Part shown: positions 8,433 through 17,208 of the stretch, piece after piece | Layout of the letters: each line of letters starts with the position of its first letter | How positions within the stretch are numbered: position 1 is the first letter of the stretch | Source of the DNA: Paludibacteraceae bacterium | GTDB lineage: Bacteria; Bacteroidota; Bacteroidia; Bacteroidales; Paludibacteraceae | Direction of reading: 5' to 3' | NCBI GenBank assembly: GCA_017477325.1 | Contig: JAFUWV010000001.1 | Coordinates: 62,001 to 126,000 of the forward strand | Length of the DNA: 64,000 nucleotides | Program-made: the position numbers and the translations under genes | Notes under the pieces: generated by a model | The model's database searches: none | What the model was told of the DNA's origin: nothing | Seen by the model: only the letters and a program-made list of their open reading frames with translations

Positions 8433-8475
8433 AATATCTTAAGTTTATATATTGTTATTCAAGTTTGTTTTTGCA

Positions 8476-9426
8476 TTACAAGTACCTCACACTCTTGTAC
8501 TTGTTTGTACGTTTGGGTTTAAGTATGTTGAATCCGTATGCCAAATATACCTCATGCGAGCCATAGCTCTCAAGCAGCAGTTTGGACGTCGGCAGTTCGT
8601 AGGTATATCCGAGTTGCAGCCCTGAGATAATATCCATTCCGAGCAACACAGCCACGCTGCCACCTATTCTGTATCCAAGCCCCCAACGATACTTGTCTTT
8701 GAACTCCGTCATGAATGTAAGATTCACATCCCATGAGGCGAAGTCGGTCATTATCATTGCGCTTGGACGAAGCACCCACTCTTTTTTCTTCAGCCGGAAG
8801 TTATATCCGCCGGAGATAAACATGGTGCCTCTGAGTTGCACGCTTGCGTAGTCAGTCCAGTCTATGGTAGGCATTGTGAGGTGCGAGTAGGAAATGCCTG
8901 CATACCATGTATTACACGTGTAGTACACTCCTATTCCCATGTCAAATCCCATGCCACTTTCCGCTCCCGAAGGTATAAACTCGTCATCAGCCTGATGATA
9001 GCTGCTACCTTTGAGGTCGTCCAGATTGACGCTATCGCCCTTAAACCCGACACTGACGAACCCCAGCTCCGTTCCCACACTCAGATAGCCCTTGCCCAAC
9101 TTCTGACGATATGCATACTGCACATGCAGCGTCTGATTGGTAAACAAGCCATACCGGTCGTTCATAAAACGGATGCCTGCGCCATGTCGCGTCTTGCCTA
9201 TCAGGAAGGGCGACTGGAAACTGAAGTAGGTAGTCATAGGGGCATTGGTTATACCCGTAAACTGCATGCGGTGCAAACCGCTCACTTTCATCAGGTCGCC
9301 TTCTCCTGCCGCTGCAGGGTTATAGGCTGTCGGCATATACATATATTGTCCTATCTGAGGGTCAAACTGAGCCAACACACATGCGGCAGCCGACACAAAC
9401 AAACACAGAGCAATATATCGTTTCAT
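8476..9426 (-). CDS. porP: Type IX secretion system outer-membrane protein, PorP/SprF family
   Basis: This 316-residue protein has a signal peptide (cleavage near VLAQ) followed by QIGQYMYMPTAYNPAAAG, the start typical of PorP/SprF proteins, and alternating strands to the end, as expected for an outer-membrane barrel. The family supports T9SS secretion, and PorP proteins pair with particular substrates or the PorE/PorKN complex. It is the first por gene, 43 bases before porK, and follows the DUF2795 gene by 43 bases; a shared transcript from the promoter near 9800 is plausible. Confidence 0.93.
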   Translation of the reverse strand: MKRYIALCLFVSAAACVLAQFDPQIGQYMYMPTAYNPAAAGEGDLMKVSGLHRMQFTGITNAPMTTYFSFQSPFLIGKTRHGAGIRFMNDRYGLFTNQTLHVQYAYRQKLGKGYLSVGTELGFVSVGFKGDSVNLDDLKGSSYHQADDEFIPSGAESGMGFDMGIGVYYTCNTWYAGISYSHLTMPTIDWTDYASVQLRGTMFISGGYNFRLKKKEWVLRPSAMIMTDFASWDVNLTFMTEFKDKYRWGLGYRIGGSVAVLLGMDIISGLQLGYTYELPTSKLLLESYGSHEVYLAYGFNILKPKRTNKYKSVRYL

Positions 9427-9469
9427 CCAACACTTTAAAACTTATCAATGTTCAACATGCATAAAGCAA

Positions 9470-9691
9470 TCAATACTCCTCTTCATTGAAGAAGAAGTCG
9501 TCTTTACTTGGGTAATCAGGCCACAAGTCCTCTATAGATTCGTAGGTTTCCTCCTCGTCTTCTATCTCATTAAGATTTTCAATCACTTCTATAGGCGCAC
9601 CTGTGCGTATTGCGTAGTCAAGCAGTTCATCTTTGGTTGCCGGCCATGGAGCATCTTCCAACTTCGAGGCCAATTCAAGAGTCCATACCAT
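9470..9691 (-). CDS. DUF2795 family acidic small protein
   Basis: This 73-residue protein begins MVWTLELASKLEDAPWPATK and continues with DELLDYAIRTGAP, the conserved DUF2795 motif in Bacteroidetes, and ends in a very acidic tail with YPSKDDFFFNEEEY. Its function is not established. It commonly follows the cobalamin adenosyltransferase gene in this phylum, as here. Confidence 0.9.
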   Translation of the reverse strand: MVWTLELASKLEDAPWPATKDELLDYAIRTGAPIEVIENLNEIEDEEETYESIEDLWPDYPSKDDFFFNEEEY

Positions 9692-9712
9692 AGTTAATAA
9701 GTCGTAAGTCGT
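9692..9712. repeat. Short heptamer array upstream of the DUF2795 gene
   Basis: Three 7-bp units are adjacent: AGTTAAT, AAGTCGT and AAGTCGT. They begin one base upstream of the ATG at 9691, so they would lie in the 5' untranslated region. Confidence 0.5.
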
Positions 9713-9787
9713 TAATTACAAATATATAACATTTAGCACTGAGGCAGTTTTCCTTAAATTCGGATACTACCTACTCAAAATACCGCG

Positions 9788-9818
9788 CAAAATTATAAAA
9801 AATAGTTGATATGAGCAA
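9788..9818 (-). promoter_or_regulatory. Predicted Bacteroidetes promoter upstream of DUF2795 and the por genes
   Basis: On the minus strand TTG (9816-9818) is followed by 20 bases and then TAATTTTG (9788-9795), a match to TTG-N20-TAnnTTTG. It sits just beyond the stop of the adenosyltransferase gene (9828) and about 95 bases upstream of the DUF2795 start. It is the only good promoter match I see before porP. Confidence 0.55.
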
Positions 9819-9827
9819 GAGTAGAGT

Positions 9828-10373
9828 TTATTTTTCCCACAAAAAAACTTCACATTTGTCAATTTGTGACAACTTTTTCGACAATATGAAGAAATAGTCA
9901 CTCAGTCTATTTACAAATTGTAAACCCGGTTCACTGCCCTCGAACGCACCGCCAAGCTCCACCATTCTGCGCTCAAGACGCCTCGTCACAGTGCGGCAGA
10001 CATGAGCAAGCGAGACACGCTTATTGCCAGCAGGGAGAATAAAACTTCTTATTACGGGCAGATCCTCGCTCATTGCATCTATTTCATTTTCAAGCATTAC
10101 TATATCTTCCCGGCTAATGCACAGGTCTTTTACAAAATGCTGTTTGTCACTTTCCGTTGCCAGACATGCACCCAGATTGAAGAGTTTGTTTTGCACAATG
10201 TTCAGCGTCCTGTCTATATTCTCGGGCAGATGCTCGGCACGGAGCAAACCGATGAACGAATTCAGCTCATCGGCAGTGCCGTACGCCTCAAGACGAGGGT
10301 CAGCCTTGCTGACACGGGTACCTCCCACAAGAGAAGTAGTGCCGTTGTCACCTGTTTTCGTGTAGATCTTCAT
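9828..10373 (-). CDS. Cob(I)yrinic acid a,c-diamide adenosyltransferase, PduO type
   Basis: This 181-residue protein begins MKIYTKTGDNGTTSLVGGTRV and continues with AYGTADELNSFIGL, the ATP-binding start of PduO-type adenosyltransferases. The C-terminal part holds RR.ER..V and FVNRLSDYFF, also conserved. The enzyme transfers the adenosyl group of ATP to reduced corrinoid, making coenzyme B12 or salvaging it. No other cobalamin gene and no cobalamin riboswitch is visible, so it probably serves salvaged corrinoid. It is followed by the DUF2795 gene. Confidence 0.93.
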   Translation of the reverse strand: MKIYTKTGDNGTTSLVGGTRVSKADPRLEAYGTADELNSFIGLLRAEHLPENIDRTLNIVQNKLFNLGACLATESDKQHFVKDLCISREDIVMLENEIDAMSEDLPVIRSFILPAGNKRVSLAHVCRTVTRRLERRMVELGGAFEGSEPGLQFVNRLSDYFFILSKKLSQIDKCEVFLWEK

Positions 10374-10401
10374 ATAGCGTAGTATTTGTTTGTATATTCA
10401 A

Positions 10402-11196
10402 TTATCTATACCGCAGCTTATAGTGCTTCTTCTGCAACTGCTTGTCGAAAAACACTATTCCGACATCGTACAAATCCAGCGTTGCAGTAGTCTTCGCATG
10501 CTTCTTAATCTCCGCCCAGGCACGTCCCATCTCTCTGCTATAATGTATATCATCAAGCACAATGAACGATTTTCTTGTGCACTTGGACGCCAGAGATTCG
10601 AAATACCTGACAGTGGCATCATAAGTATGATTGGCATCTATCAAGGCGAAATCCACAGAATCAACAGTCTCAAGAAAAGGTTCAAGAGTCGCGTCGATAT
10701 TCCCCTCTATTACATTTATATTTTTGCAACCAAGACTTTTCCAGTTCTCCCCGGCTCTTGAAATCAGGCTCTTGCTTCCTTCGAACGTGAACACCTGCGA
10801 CTCTCCGCCTGCAGCTTTGGCAATGTACGCCGTGGTTATTCCGAGATTTGTCCCCAATTCCACACAAACCTTCGGGTGTACATTATTTACTAATCGGAAA
10901 AGCAACTGCGAGTACTCGCGAGGCATAAGCGAATCGGAGGCTATTCTGCTGACCTGCCTTTCGCCCGAGTTGCCCGTACCGAAATCCTCCACATATATCC
11001 TGCTGCCGTCAAGCAGCATACGGCTCCGGCATTTCTCAATGTCAGAAAAGCAATAGAAAGGGTTATTGTCATAGACAAGGAATCTGACAATATAAAAAAG
11101 AGAAGGCGAGTGGATACCGTACCCAAGCGTGTTATTGGCGGTAAAGCGGTGAACGAGCAAAGAACTCACCCTATAATATAAATCAGATATCGACAT
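10402..11196 (-). CDS. Class I SAM-dependent methyltransferase
   Basis: The ATG at 11196 is preferred to an in-frame TTG at 11211 that would overlap murI. The 264-residue protein has a SAM-binding motif VCVELGTNLGITTAYIA near residues 110-125, an acidic post-II residue in VFTFEGS, and a DFALIDANHTYD segment followed by FIVLDDIHYS, as in O-methyltransferase-like families. The substrate cannot be told from the sequence. It starts 4 bases after the murI stop, so the two are probably co-transcribed. Confidence 0.8.
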   Translation of the reverse strand: MSISDLYYRVSSLLVHRFTANNTLGYGIHSPSLFYIVRFLVYDNNPFYCFSDIEKCRSRMLLDGSRIYVEDFGTGNSGERQVSRIASDSLMPREYSQLLFRLVNNVHPKVCVELGTNLGITTAYIAKAAGGESQVFTFEGSKSLISRAGENWKSLGCKNINVIEGNIDATLEPFLETVDSVDFALIDANHTYDATVRYFESLASKCTRKSFIVLDDIHYSREMGRAWAEIKKHAKTTATLDLYDVGIVFFDKQLQKKHYKLRYR

Positions 11197-11200
11197 CAAC

Positions 11201-12055
11201 TTACAAATCAATATGCTTTACACAGATATCCTCTCCCATAAATATAGCAGCCGACTGAGCGAATTTGTCCTCCGACTCCGTAGTCAGATAACTGCAATTG
11301 CCGCCCTTCGAGAGCTGCTTCTCAAGCTCCTGATGACGATTGAGATAGTCACTTAGCGACTCTGCGACCAAACGGCCCTGAGCAAGCAGGCAGACAGGGT
11401 GCATGCCGGCCTCTCTTCGCTTCTGCAAAGCCTTCTCTATCTTTCGCATAAGCAACGGATAGTGTGTGCAGGCAAGAATAAGAGTGTCTATTTCAGGATC
11501 TTTCAGGAAAATCTCATTCAGATATTTCTCTACGAAATAGTCAGCGCCATCGCCATCGAACTCGGCATTTTCCACTATCGGCACCCACATCGGGCAAGCC
11601 TGTTGCGTAACGACCACTTCAGGCAACAAATGGTGAATCTCAATCGGATAGGACTCCGACGCCACAGTACCCGGAGTCGCCAGCACTCCCACATGACCGT
11701 TTTTCGTATACAAACCCACCGATTCGGCAGTAGGCCTTATGATTCCCAACACCCTCTTCGAAGGGAGTCCTGAGGAATCGGCCACAGGAACCAGAGTCGG
11801 CAAATCGCGCTGCTGAATAGTACGCAACGCCTTTGCCGAAGCGGTATTGCATGCCAATACCACCAACCGGCAACCCTGAGAAAACAGATAACGTACCGCC
11901 TCAAGAGTATATTCATAAACCACATCAAAAGAGCGCGTACCATAAGGAGCACGGGCATTGTCGCCGAGATACAGGTAATCGTACTGCGGCAACTTGCGGC
12001 GAATATCCTTCAGGATAGTAAGTCCGCCAAATCCACTGTCAAAAACACCTATCAT
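11201..12055 (-). CDS. murI: Glutamate racemase MurI
   Basis: This protein begins MIGVFDSGFGGLTILKDI, with the conserved DSG, and has both catalytic cysteines in context: VLACNTASAKAL near residue 75 and LILACTHYPLL near residue 195. MurI makes D-glutamate for peptidoglycan. The ATG at 12055 is chosen because the longer frame begins at a TTG (12067) that is part of the promoter itself. The length of 284 residues is normal. Confidence 0.95.
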   Translation of the reverse strand: MIGVFDSGFGGLTILKDIRRKLPQYDYLYLGDNARAPYGTRSFDVVYEYTLEAVRYLFSQGCRLVVLACNTASAKALRTIQQRDLPTLVPVADSSGLPSKRVLGIIRPTAESVGLYTKNGHVGVLATPGTVASESYPIEIHHLLPEVVVTQQACPMWVPIVENAEFDGDGADYFVEKYLNEIFLKDPEIDTLILACTHYPLLMRKIEKALQKRREAGMHPVCLLAQGRLVAESLSDYLNRHQELEKQLSKGGNCSYLTTESEDKFAQSAAIFMGEDICVKHIDL

Positions 12056-12064
12056 AAGAGTGCG

Positions 12065-12096
12065 CAAAGATAGTACAAAATATCCGAATATCCAAA
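12065..12096 (-). promoter_or_regulatory. Predicted murI promoter very close to the start codon
   Basis: On the minus strand TTTG (12093-12096), 20 bases, and TATCTTTG (12065-12072) form a full consensus match. The murI ATG follows only 9 bases after TATCTTTG, so the untranslated leader would be at most a few bases. Confidence 0.8.
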
Positions 12097-12405
12097 TTAA
12101 AAAGCAGCAATCTGCATCAATATCATTATGTCAGCATATTCGCAGTTTGCCCGACAAAGTGCAAGCCGGCGGATTACTAAAATCATGCTCAACCCAAGCC
12201 GAGTGTTTGCATACTTGCCATTTTGACATTATGTCGCGCTTTTGGCACTTCCGCTTGCATTCTGTCAAATCGCGAACATTTTCTGCAAAACAATTCCCCA
12301 CCGGACAAAACAAGAATTCAGTTTTTTCACATTATGACACCCCCAGCCGGCATTACTTTAATATATAATTATGACAGTCACACAACAAAAATATAGCGAA
12401 AAACT
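12097..12405. other. Intergenic region between murI and dnaN promoters without a recognised feature
   Basis: About 310 bases separate the divergent promoters. I see no convincing gene, tRNA or DnaA box; the only open frames are short and have no family resemblance. The sequence is moderately rich in TTTGC-like words but shows no clear repeat. Confidence 0.6.
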
Positions 12406-12445
12406 GTACAAGTGTTGTACGATTGAAATAAAAGTTGTATATTTG
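12406..12445 (+). promoter_or_regulatory. Predicted dnaN promoter with an overlapping palindrome
   Basis: TTG (12415-12417), 20 bases and TATATTTG (12438-12445) match the Bacteroidetes promoter. The TTG lies inside a perfect inverted repeat GTACAA-GTG-TTGTAC (12406-12420), positioned where a bound regulator would block the -33 element. The leader to the dnaN ATG is about 115 bases and contains a 14-codon open frame (12500-12544). Confidence 0.65.
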
Positions 12446-12565
12446 CACGATAATTTGGAGTAGCAGGCAACCTGATTACGCTACACTAAAAATACACCCA
12501 TGATTGGCACAGACAAACAGCGCTACCGCCAACGAAATAATTAACATATAAATATATTAAGCATT

Positions 12566-13687
12566 ATGAAATTTCAAGTATCAAGCAGCCGCCTACTGCA
12601 ACAAATGCAGGCATTAAACCGAGTTATCGCTGCTAAGAACAGTTTGCAAATTCTTGAGACAGTACTATTTGACTTAAATGGCAACCAACTCGTGCTCACC
12701 GCTTCCGATGGCGAGACCACCATGCGGACAAGTATCGAAGTGGAAGGCGAAGGAGCAGGCAAAGTAGCTTTCGATGCAAAGCGTCTTCTCGACACACTCA
12801 AAGAATTTCCAGAGCAACCTCTTACTTTCGACATCAACGACCAGAACTTCGGACTCAACATTACCAGTTCCAACGGTAACTATAGTTTTGTAGGCGTCAA
12901 CGGCAACGAGTATCCCGAGATGGCACAACAGCTTCAAGGAGCCCAGACTTTCACTATCGCGGCTTCCACACTGCTCGGAGCACTCAACAAGACCGTGTTC
13001 TGCACTGCTGACGACGAACTGCGTCCTGTGATGAACGGCGTGTTCTTCGACCTGGCTGAAGACAAGATAACCCTTGTTGCCACCGATGCCCACCGCCTGG
13101 TAAGATACATCAATGTGACCGCTCACACTGATGCTCCAGCCAACTTCATCCTTCCAAAGAAACCCGCCAACCTGCTGCGCAGTGTACTGCAGAAAGAGCA
13201 AGACGACGTGCAAGTTAGTTTCACCGACAAAAACGTCAGCTTCGTATTCGGACAGACCATAATCACTTGCCGTCAGATAGAAGGCCGCTTCCCAAACTAC
13301 AACGCCGTTATTCCGCAGAACAACAAGAACAAGATTGTAGTTGACCGTCAGACCATCCTCATTGCCGCCAAGCGAGTATCGGTATTCGCCAATCCGGGAA
13401 CAGGACTCATCAAACTGTCACTCAACACCAACTCCATCAACATCTCCGCACAAGATATCGACTTCTCTACATCCGCAGAAGAAACTATCGAGTGCAACTA
13501 CGACGGAGAGCCAATGAACATCGGTTTCAAAGCTCCATTCCTGATTGAAATACTCGCTGCCGTGCAGTCAAACGATGTGGTCATCGAACTTGCCGACCCG
13601 AGCAAAGCAGGACTCATACTCCCATTCGAAAACGAAGAAGGAGAAGACATCGTAATGCTGCTCATGCCTATGTTGCTCAACGACTAA
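12566..13687 (+). CDS. dnaN: DNA polymerase III sliding clamp, beta subunit
   Basis: This 373-residue protein has the three-fold repeated clamp plan. It begins MKFQVSSSRLLQQMQALNRV, has LVATDAHRL near residue 175 and FPNYNAVIPQ near residue 245, and ends in the MPMLLND segment close to the usual LMPM tail that forms the partner-binding groove. The ring clamp gives processivity to the replicase and recruits other DNA enzymes. The next gene is an exonuclease of the proofreading type, spaced 19 bases away. Confidence 0.97.
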   Translation: MKFQVSSSRLLQQMQALNRVIAAKNSLQILETVLFDLNGNQLVLTASDGETTMRTSIEVEGEGAGKVAFDAKRLLDTLKEFPEQPLTFDINDQNFGLNITSSNGNYSFVGVNGNEYPEMAQQLQGAQTFTIAASTLLGALNKTVFCTADDELRPVMNGVFFDLAEDKITLVATDAHRLVRYINVTAHTDAPANFILPKKPANLLRSVLQKEQDDVQVSFTDKNVSFVFGQTIITCRQIEGRFPNYNAVIPQNNKNKIVVDRQTILIAAKRVSVFANPGTGLIKLSLNTNSINISAQDIDFSTSAEETIECNYDGEPMNIGFKAPFLIEILAAVQSNDVVIELADPSKAGLILPFENEEGEDIVMLLMPMLLND

Positions 13688-13706
13688 CTGACGAGCAAGA
13701 GTAACT

Positions 13707-14474
13707 ATGCGATTGAAACTGACAAGACCTATAGTGATCTTTGATTTGGAAACAACCGGTCTGAACATAAGTTTGGACCGGATTGTTGAATTATCATATC
13801 ACAAAGTATTCCCTAACGGCAACAGTGAAAGCCACACTTACCGTATCAACCCCGAGATGCACATACCCGAAGAGGTCTCTCGGGTACACGGCATCTACGA
13901 TGAGGACGTGCGCGACTGCCCTGTGTTTGCTCAGATTGCCAAAGAGATAACAAACGTACTGGAAGGCTCTGACTTAGCAGGATACAACAGCAACAACTTC
14001 GATGTACCCCTGCTTGCAGAAGAACTGCTCCGTGCAGGCTCCGACTTCGACCTAAAGCGATGCAAGATGGTGGACGCATACGTCATTTTCATGAAGAACG
14101 AGCCGCGTAACCTCAGTGCAGCATATCACTTCTATTGCGGCAAGACGCTCGAGAATGCTCATACGGCCAATGCAGACACAGAAGCCACTTTCGAGGTACT
14201 GATGGCACAGATGGAGAAATATACGCATCTGCCAGACACTATTAGCGGGCTCGCGGAATATACCACTTTCAACCACTTTGCTGATTTTGCCGGAAGAATA
14301 GCATACGACAAACACGGGGTTGAGGTTTTCAACTTCGGCAAATACAAAGGGCAACCTGTAGCCGAAGTGCTCAAGAATGACACCGGATACTACGGTTGGC
14401 TCATGCAAGGCGACTTTCCTCAATACACCAAGAAAGTATTCACACGCATATTCATTGATAGTCGGAAAAACTAA
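13707..14474 (+). CDS. DnaQ-like 3'-5' exonuclease
   Basis: This 255-residue protein has the DEDDh exonuclease motifs: Exo I IFDLETTGL near residues 11-19, Exo II GYNSNNFDVPLL near 92-103, and Exo III HTANADTEAT near 151-160 with the catalytic His and Asp. A C-terminal segment (VFNFGKYKGQPVAEVL) resembles the short domain found after exonuclease domains in Bacteroidetes. It is adjacent to dnaN and may act with the clamp in proofreading or repair (inference). Confidence 0.88.
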   Translation: MRLKLTRPIVIFDLETTGLNISLDRIVELSYHKVFPNGNSESHTYRINPEMHIPEEVSRVHGIYDEDVRDCPVFAQIAKEITNVLEGSDLAGYNSNNFDVPLLAEELLRAGSDFDLKRCKMVDAYVIFMKNEPRNLSAAYHFYCGKTLENAHTANADTEATFEVLMAQMEKYTHLPDTISGLAEYTTFNHFADFAGRIAYDKHGVEVFNFGKYKGQPVAEVLKNDTGYYGWLMQGDFPQYTKKVFTRIFIDSRKN

Positions 14475-14476
14475 GG

Positions 14477-15394
14477 ATGGCGGTCAAAGTACACATATTG
14501 GGATCAGGCTCTGCTAAACCTACTGCAACACTCACTCCAAGCAGTCAGGTGCTACAGATGTGCGACAAACAGTTTATGATTGACTGCGGAGAAGGCACTC
14601 AGATCAACCTTGCCGTCATGGGTCTGCGGACACCGCGACTTGACAATATCTTCATCTCGCACCTTCACGGAGACCACTGCTTCGGGCTTATAGGCCTACT
14701 CTCCACATGGGCGATGACAGGCCGGACACGAAGCATCACTATTCATGCACACCCTGACTTGGAGAAGATTATGAATCCACTGCTCAACTACTTCTCTACT
14801 GACATGCCTTATGAAGTACGTTTCAACCATATCAACCCCCTGAAGCACGAACTCATATACGAAGACCGCACAATGACTGTCAAGACACTGCCGCTCAGAC
14901 ACAAAGTGCCCTGCTGCGGTTTCCTCTTCGAAGAAAAGCAACGCCCGCCGCACATTCAAAAAGAAATGATTGAGGCATACCATATACCCGTTGCCGAGAT
15001 ACCCAAGATAAAAGCAGGTGCCGACTTCAAGACAGAAGATGGTGTGGTGATACCAAACTCACAACTCACCTACCCCTCCGACCCTCCGTATCGCTATGCC
15101 TATTGCTCGGACACAGCGTACAACGAGAAACTTATTCCTCTGATAGAAGGTATTGACTGTCTGTATCACGAAGCCACATTCACCGACGAGTTTGAATCAC
15201 GATGCAAAGACACCATGCACTCCACCGCTCGTCAAGCTGCAACCATAGCGCAAAAAGCACATGTAGGCAGACTGCTGCTAGGACATTTTTCCTCGCGTAT
15301 TGCCGACTTCACGCCACTGTACAACGAGTCAAAGCAAGTATTCCCTAACACGATGCTTGTTCATGACAGAACAACATACTACCTGAAAGATTAA
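14477..15394 (+). CDS. rnz: Ribonuclease Z
   Basis: This 305-residue metallo-beta-lactamase-fold protein has the zinc motif HLHGDH near residues 62-67 and the RNase Z opening LGSGSAKPT and DCGEGTQI. Later zinc ligands include CSDTAY near residue 212 and HEATF near 231, and HSTARQAA and LGHFSSR near the end. The enzyme cleaves tRNA precursors 3' of the discriminator base. The start follows the exonuclease stop by 2 bases. Confidence 0.95.
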   Translation: MAVKVHILGSGSAKPTATLTPSSQVLQMCDKQFMIDCGEGTQINLAVMGLRTPRLDNIFISHLHGDHCFGLIGLLSTWAMTGRTRSITIHAHPDLEKIMNPLLNYFSTDMPYEVRFNHINPLKHELIYEDRTMTVKTLPLRHKVPCCGFLFEEKQRPPHIQKEMIEAYHIPVAEIPKIKAGADFKTEDGVVIPNSQLTYPSDPPYRYAYCSDTAYNEKLIPLIEGIDCLYHEATFTDEFESRCKDTMHSTARQAATIAQKAHVGRLLLGHFSSRIADFTPLYNESKQVFPNTMLVHDRTTYYLKD

Positions 15395-15428
15395 TTATTA
15401 GTGCCACCGTACATATAACGCCCGCCTC

Positions 15429-16139
15429 TTGTCAATCAAAGTAGAACATATTAGCAAATATATCGGTAGGACTCAGATACTGAGCGATATCAGTTTCTCC
15501 ATAGAGGATTGCGGCGTAATAGGTCTGCTCGGACCTAACGGAGCAGGCAAAAGCACCTTGATGAAATGCATGGTAGGACTATGGGATTTTCAGAGCGGAG
15601 AGATAGAAGTGTGCGGAATCAAAGCCTCTGCCAAAGGGAAAGGCTCTGTCATGCCGCATCAAGTGACAGAACACATCGGATATCTGCCTGAGCAAAACCC
15701 GCTATACGAAGACATGTATGTCAGAGAGTATCTTATGTTTATGGCTTCATTGAGAAGCAAAGACAAGAAGCTGAACGCTGAAAAGGTGGAAGACATCTGT
15801 CAGGCAGTGGGACTGAACAAGAATACAGACAAACTGATACGCGAACTGTCTAAGGGCTACAAACAGCGTGTCGGACTCGCACAAGCCATGCTTGGAGACC
15901 CGCAAGTACTGATTCTTGACGAGCCTACCACCGGTTTTGACCCTAACCAACTTGAGGATATACGCGCACTCATCAAAGAATTAGGCAAAAACAAAATCAT
16001 ATTTCTTTCTACTCACATACTGCAAGAAGTTGAGGCTATGTGCAACCGCGTGATAATACTTGCAGACGGGCAGATAAGAGAAGACACAACAGACCTGAGC
16101 GACCTGGAAACGCTCTTTAAAATAAAAACCAAAGGGTAA
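15429..16139 (+). CDS. gldA: ABC transporter ATP-binding protein, GldA-like
   Basis: This 236-residue ATPase has Walker [10 protein letters not shown], signature [14 protein letters not shown], and Walker [14 protein letters not shown]. The start [13 protein letters not shown] and the [20 protein letters not shown] segment are typical of GldA, the ATPase of the gliding-associated GldAFG transporter in Flavobacteriia. The start codon is TTG at 15429. No permease gene is adjacent, so its partner is unknown, and it is shorter than the roughly 300 residues I expect for GldA. A more general ABC-2 role is possible. Confidence 0.75.
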   Translation: MSIKVEHISKYIGRTQILSDISFSIEDCGVIGLLGPNGAGKSTLMKCMVGLWDFQSGEIEVCGIKASAKGKGSVMPHQVTEHIGYLPEQNPLYEDMYVREYLMFMASLRSKDKKLNAEKVEDICQAVGLNKNTDKLIRELSKGYKQRVGLAQAMLGDPQVLILDEPTTGFDPNQLEDIRALIKELGKNKIIFLSTHILQEVEAMCNRVIILADGQIREDTTDLSDLETLFKIKTKG

Positions 16140-16144
16140 GCATT

Positions 16145-17161
16145 ATGGATTTCGATATACGTTCACAAATGACAGAAAAGGAGCAAGACAATGCCTTGCG
16201 CCCTCTCTCGTTCGACGATTTTCGCGGTCAGACCAAGATAGTAAACAATCTGCAGGTGTTCGTTCAGGCTGCCCGTATGCGTGGCGAGAGTCTTGACCAC
16301 GTATTGCTATTCGGCCCTCCGGGACTCGGCAAAACAACGCTCAGCAATATTATCGCCAACGAACTCGGAGTCGGTTTCAAAGTGACATCCGGTCCTGTTC
16401 TCGACAAACCCGGCGACCTCGCAGGACTTCTCACAAGCCTTGAGACTAATGATGTCTTGTTTATTGATGAGATACACCGCCTTTCTCCGGTAGTGGAGGA
16501 GTATCTTTATAGCGCTATGGAAGACTACCGGATAGACATCATGATTGACAAAGGTCCTTCTGCACGAACCATACAAATCGACCTCAACAAATTCACACTC
16601 ATAGGCGCCACCACCCGAAGCGGTCTTCTGACATCCCCGCTGCGTGCCCGCTTCGGCATCAATTGCCACCTTGAATACTACGATGCTGCAGTGCTCACGG
16701 AAATAGTCAAGCGCAGTGCACGTCTGCTCAATGTACATATCGACTCTCACGCTGCTGCCGAAATAGCACGCCGCAGCCGTGGTACGCCACGTATAGCCAA
16801 TGCCCTATTACGCCGTGTGCGCGATTTTGCACAAGTGAAAGGAGACGGAGCAATAGACCTTGAGATAGCCAAATATGCTCTTGAAGCACTGAATATTGAC
16901 ACCTTCGGACTTGATGAAATTGACAACAAACTGCTCAACACCATCATCGACAAGTTCAAAGGCGGACCTGTCGGTCTCACTACTATTGCGACAGCCATGG
17001 GTGACGACCCGGGCACTATAGAGGACGTTTACGAGCCTTACCTTATCATGGAGGGCTTTATCAAACGTACACCCCGGGGCAGAGAAGCTACCGAATTGGC
17101 ATATCGTCATCTCGGCAAGACTCCGTGGAAACAAAACGAATCAGGAACTTTGTTTGATTAG
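16145..17161 (+). CDS. ruvB: Holliday junction branch migration DNA helicase RuvB
   Basis: This 338-residue AAA+ motor has Walker [10 protein letters not shown] near residue 57, Walker B FIDEIHRL near 103, the sensor GATTRSG near 153 and the winged-helix C-terminus with GPVGL and TPRGR. RuvB drives branch migration with RuvA, which is not in the window. It lies 5 bases after the GldA-like gene. In related genomes a flippase gene usually follows; here three other genes come first. Confidence 0.97.
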   Translation: MDFDIRSQMTEKEQDNALRPLSFDDFRGQTKIVNNLQVFVQAARMRGESLDHVLLFGPPGLGKTTLSNIIANELGVGFKVTSGPVLDKPGDLAGLLTSLETNDVLFIDEIHRLSPVVEEYLYSAMEDYRIDIMIDKGPSARTIQIDLNKFTLIGATTRSGLLTSPLRARFGINCHLEYYDAAVLTEIVKRSARLLNVHIDSHAAAEIARRSRGTPRIANALLRRVRDFAQVKGDGAIDLEIAKYALEALNIDTFGLDEIDNKLLNTIIDKFKGGPVGLTTIATAMGDDPGTIEDVYEPYLIMEGFIKRTPRGREATELAYRHLGKTPWKQNESGTLFD

Positions 17162-17208
17162 AATACAAATTTATAAACATAAATATATAAACCGTAAAAC
17201 ATACATTT

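Noticed and set aside
12097-12405. A possible replication origin beside dnaN
   Set aside because: No DnaA boxes or AT-rich unwinding region are visible, and dnaA is not present in the window.
12500-12544. A 14-codon open frame in the dnaN leader as a regulatory leader peptide
   Set aside because: Its length and composition could occur by chance, and no attenuator structure follows it.
15429-16139. The GldA-like ATPase as a component of the T9SS in this window
   Set aside because: It is on the other strand in a different gene group, and T9SS is driven by PorL/PorM rather than an ABC ATPase.
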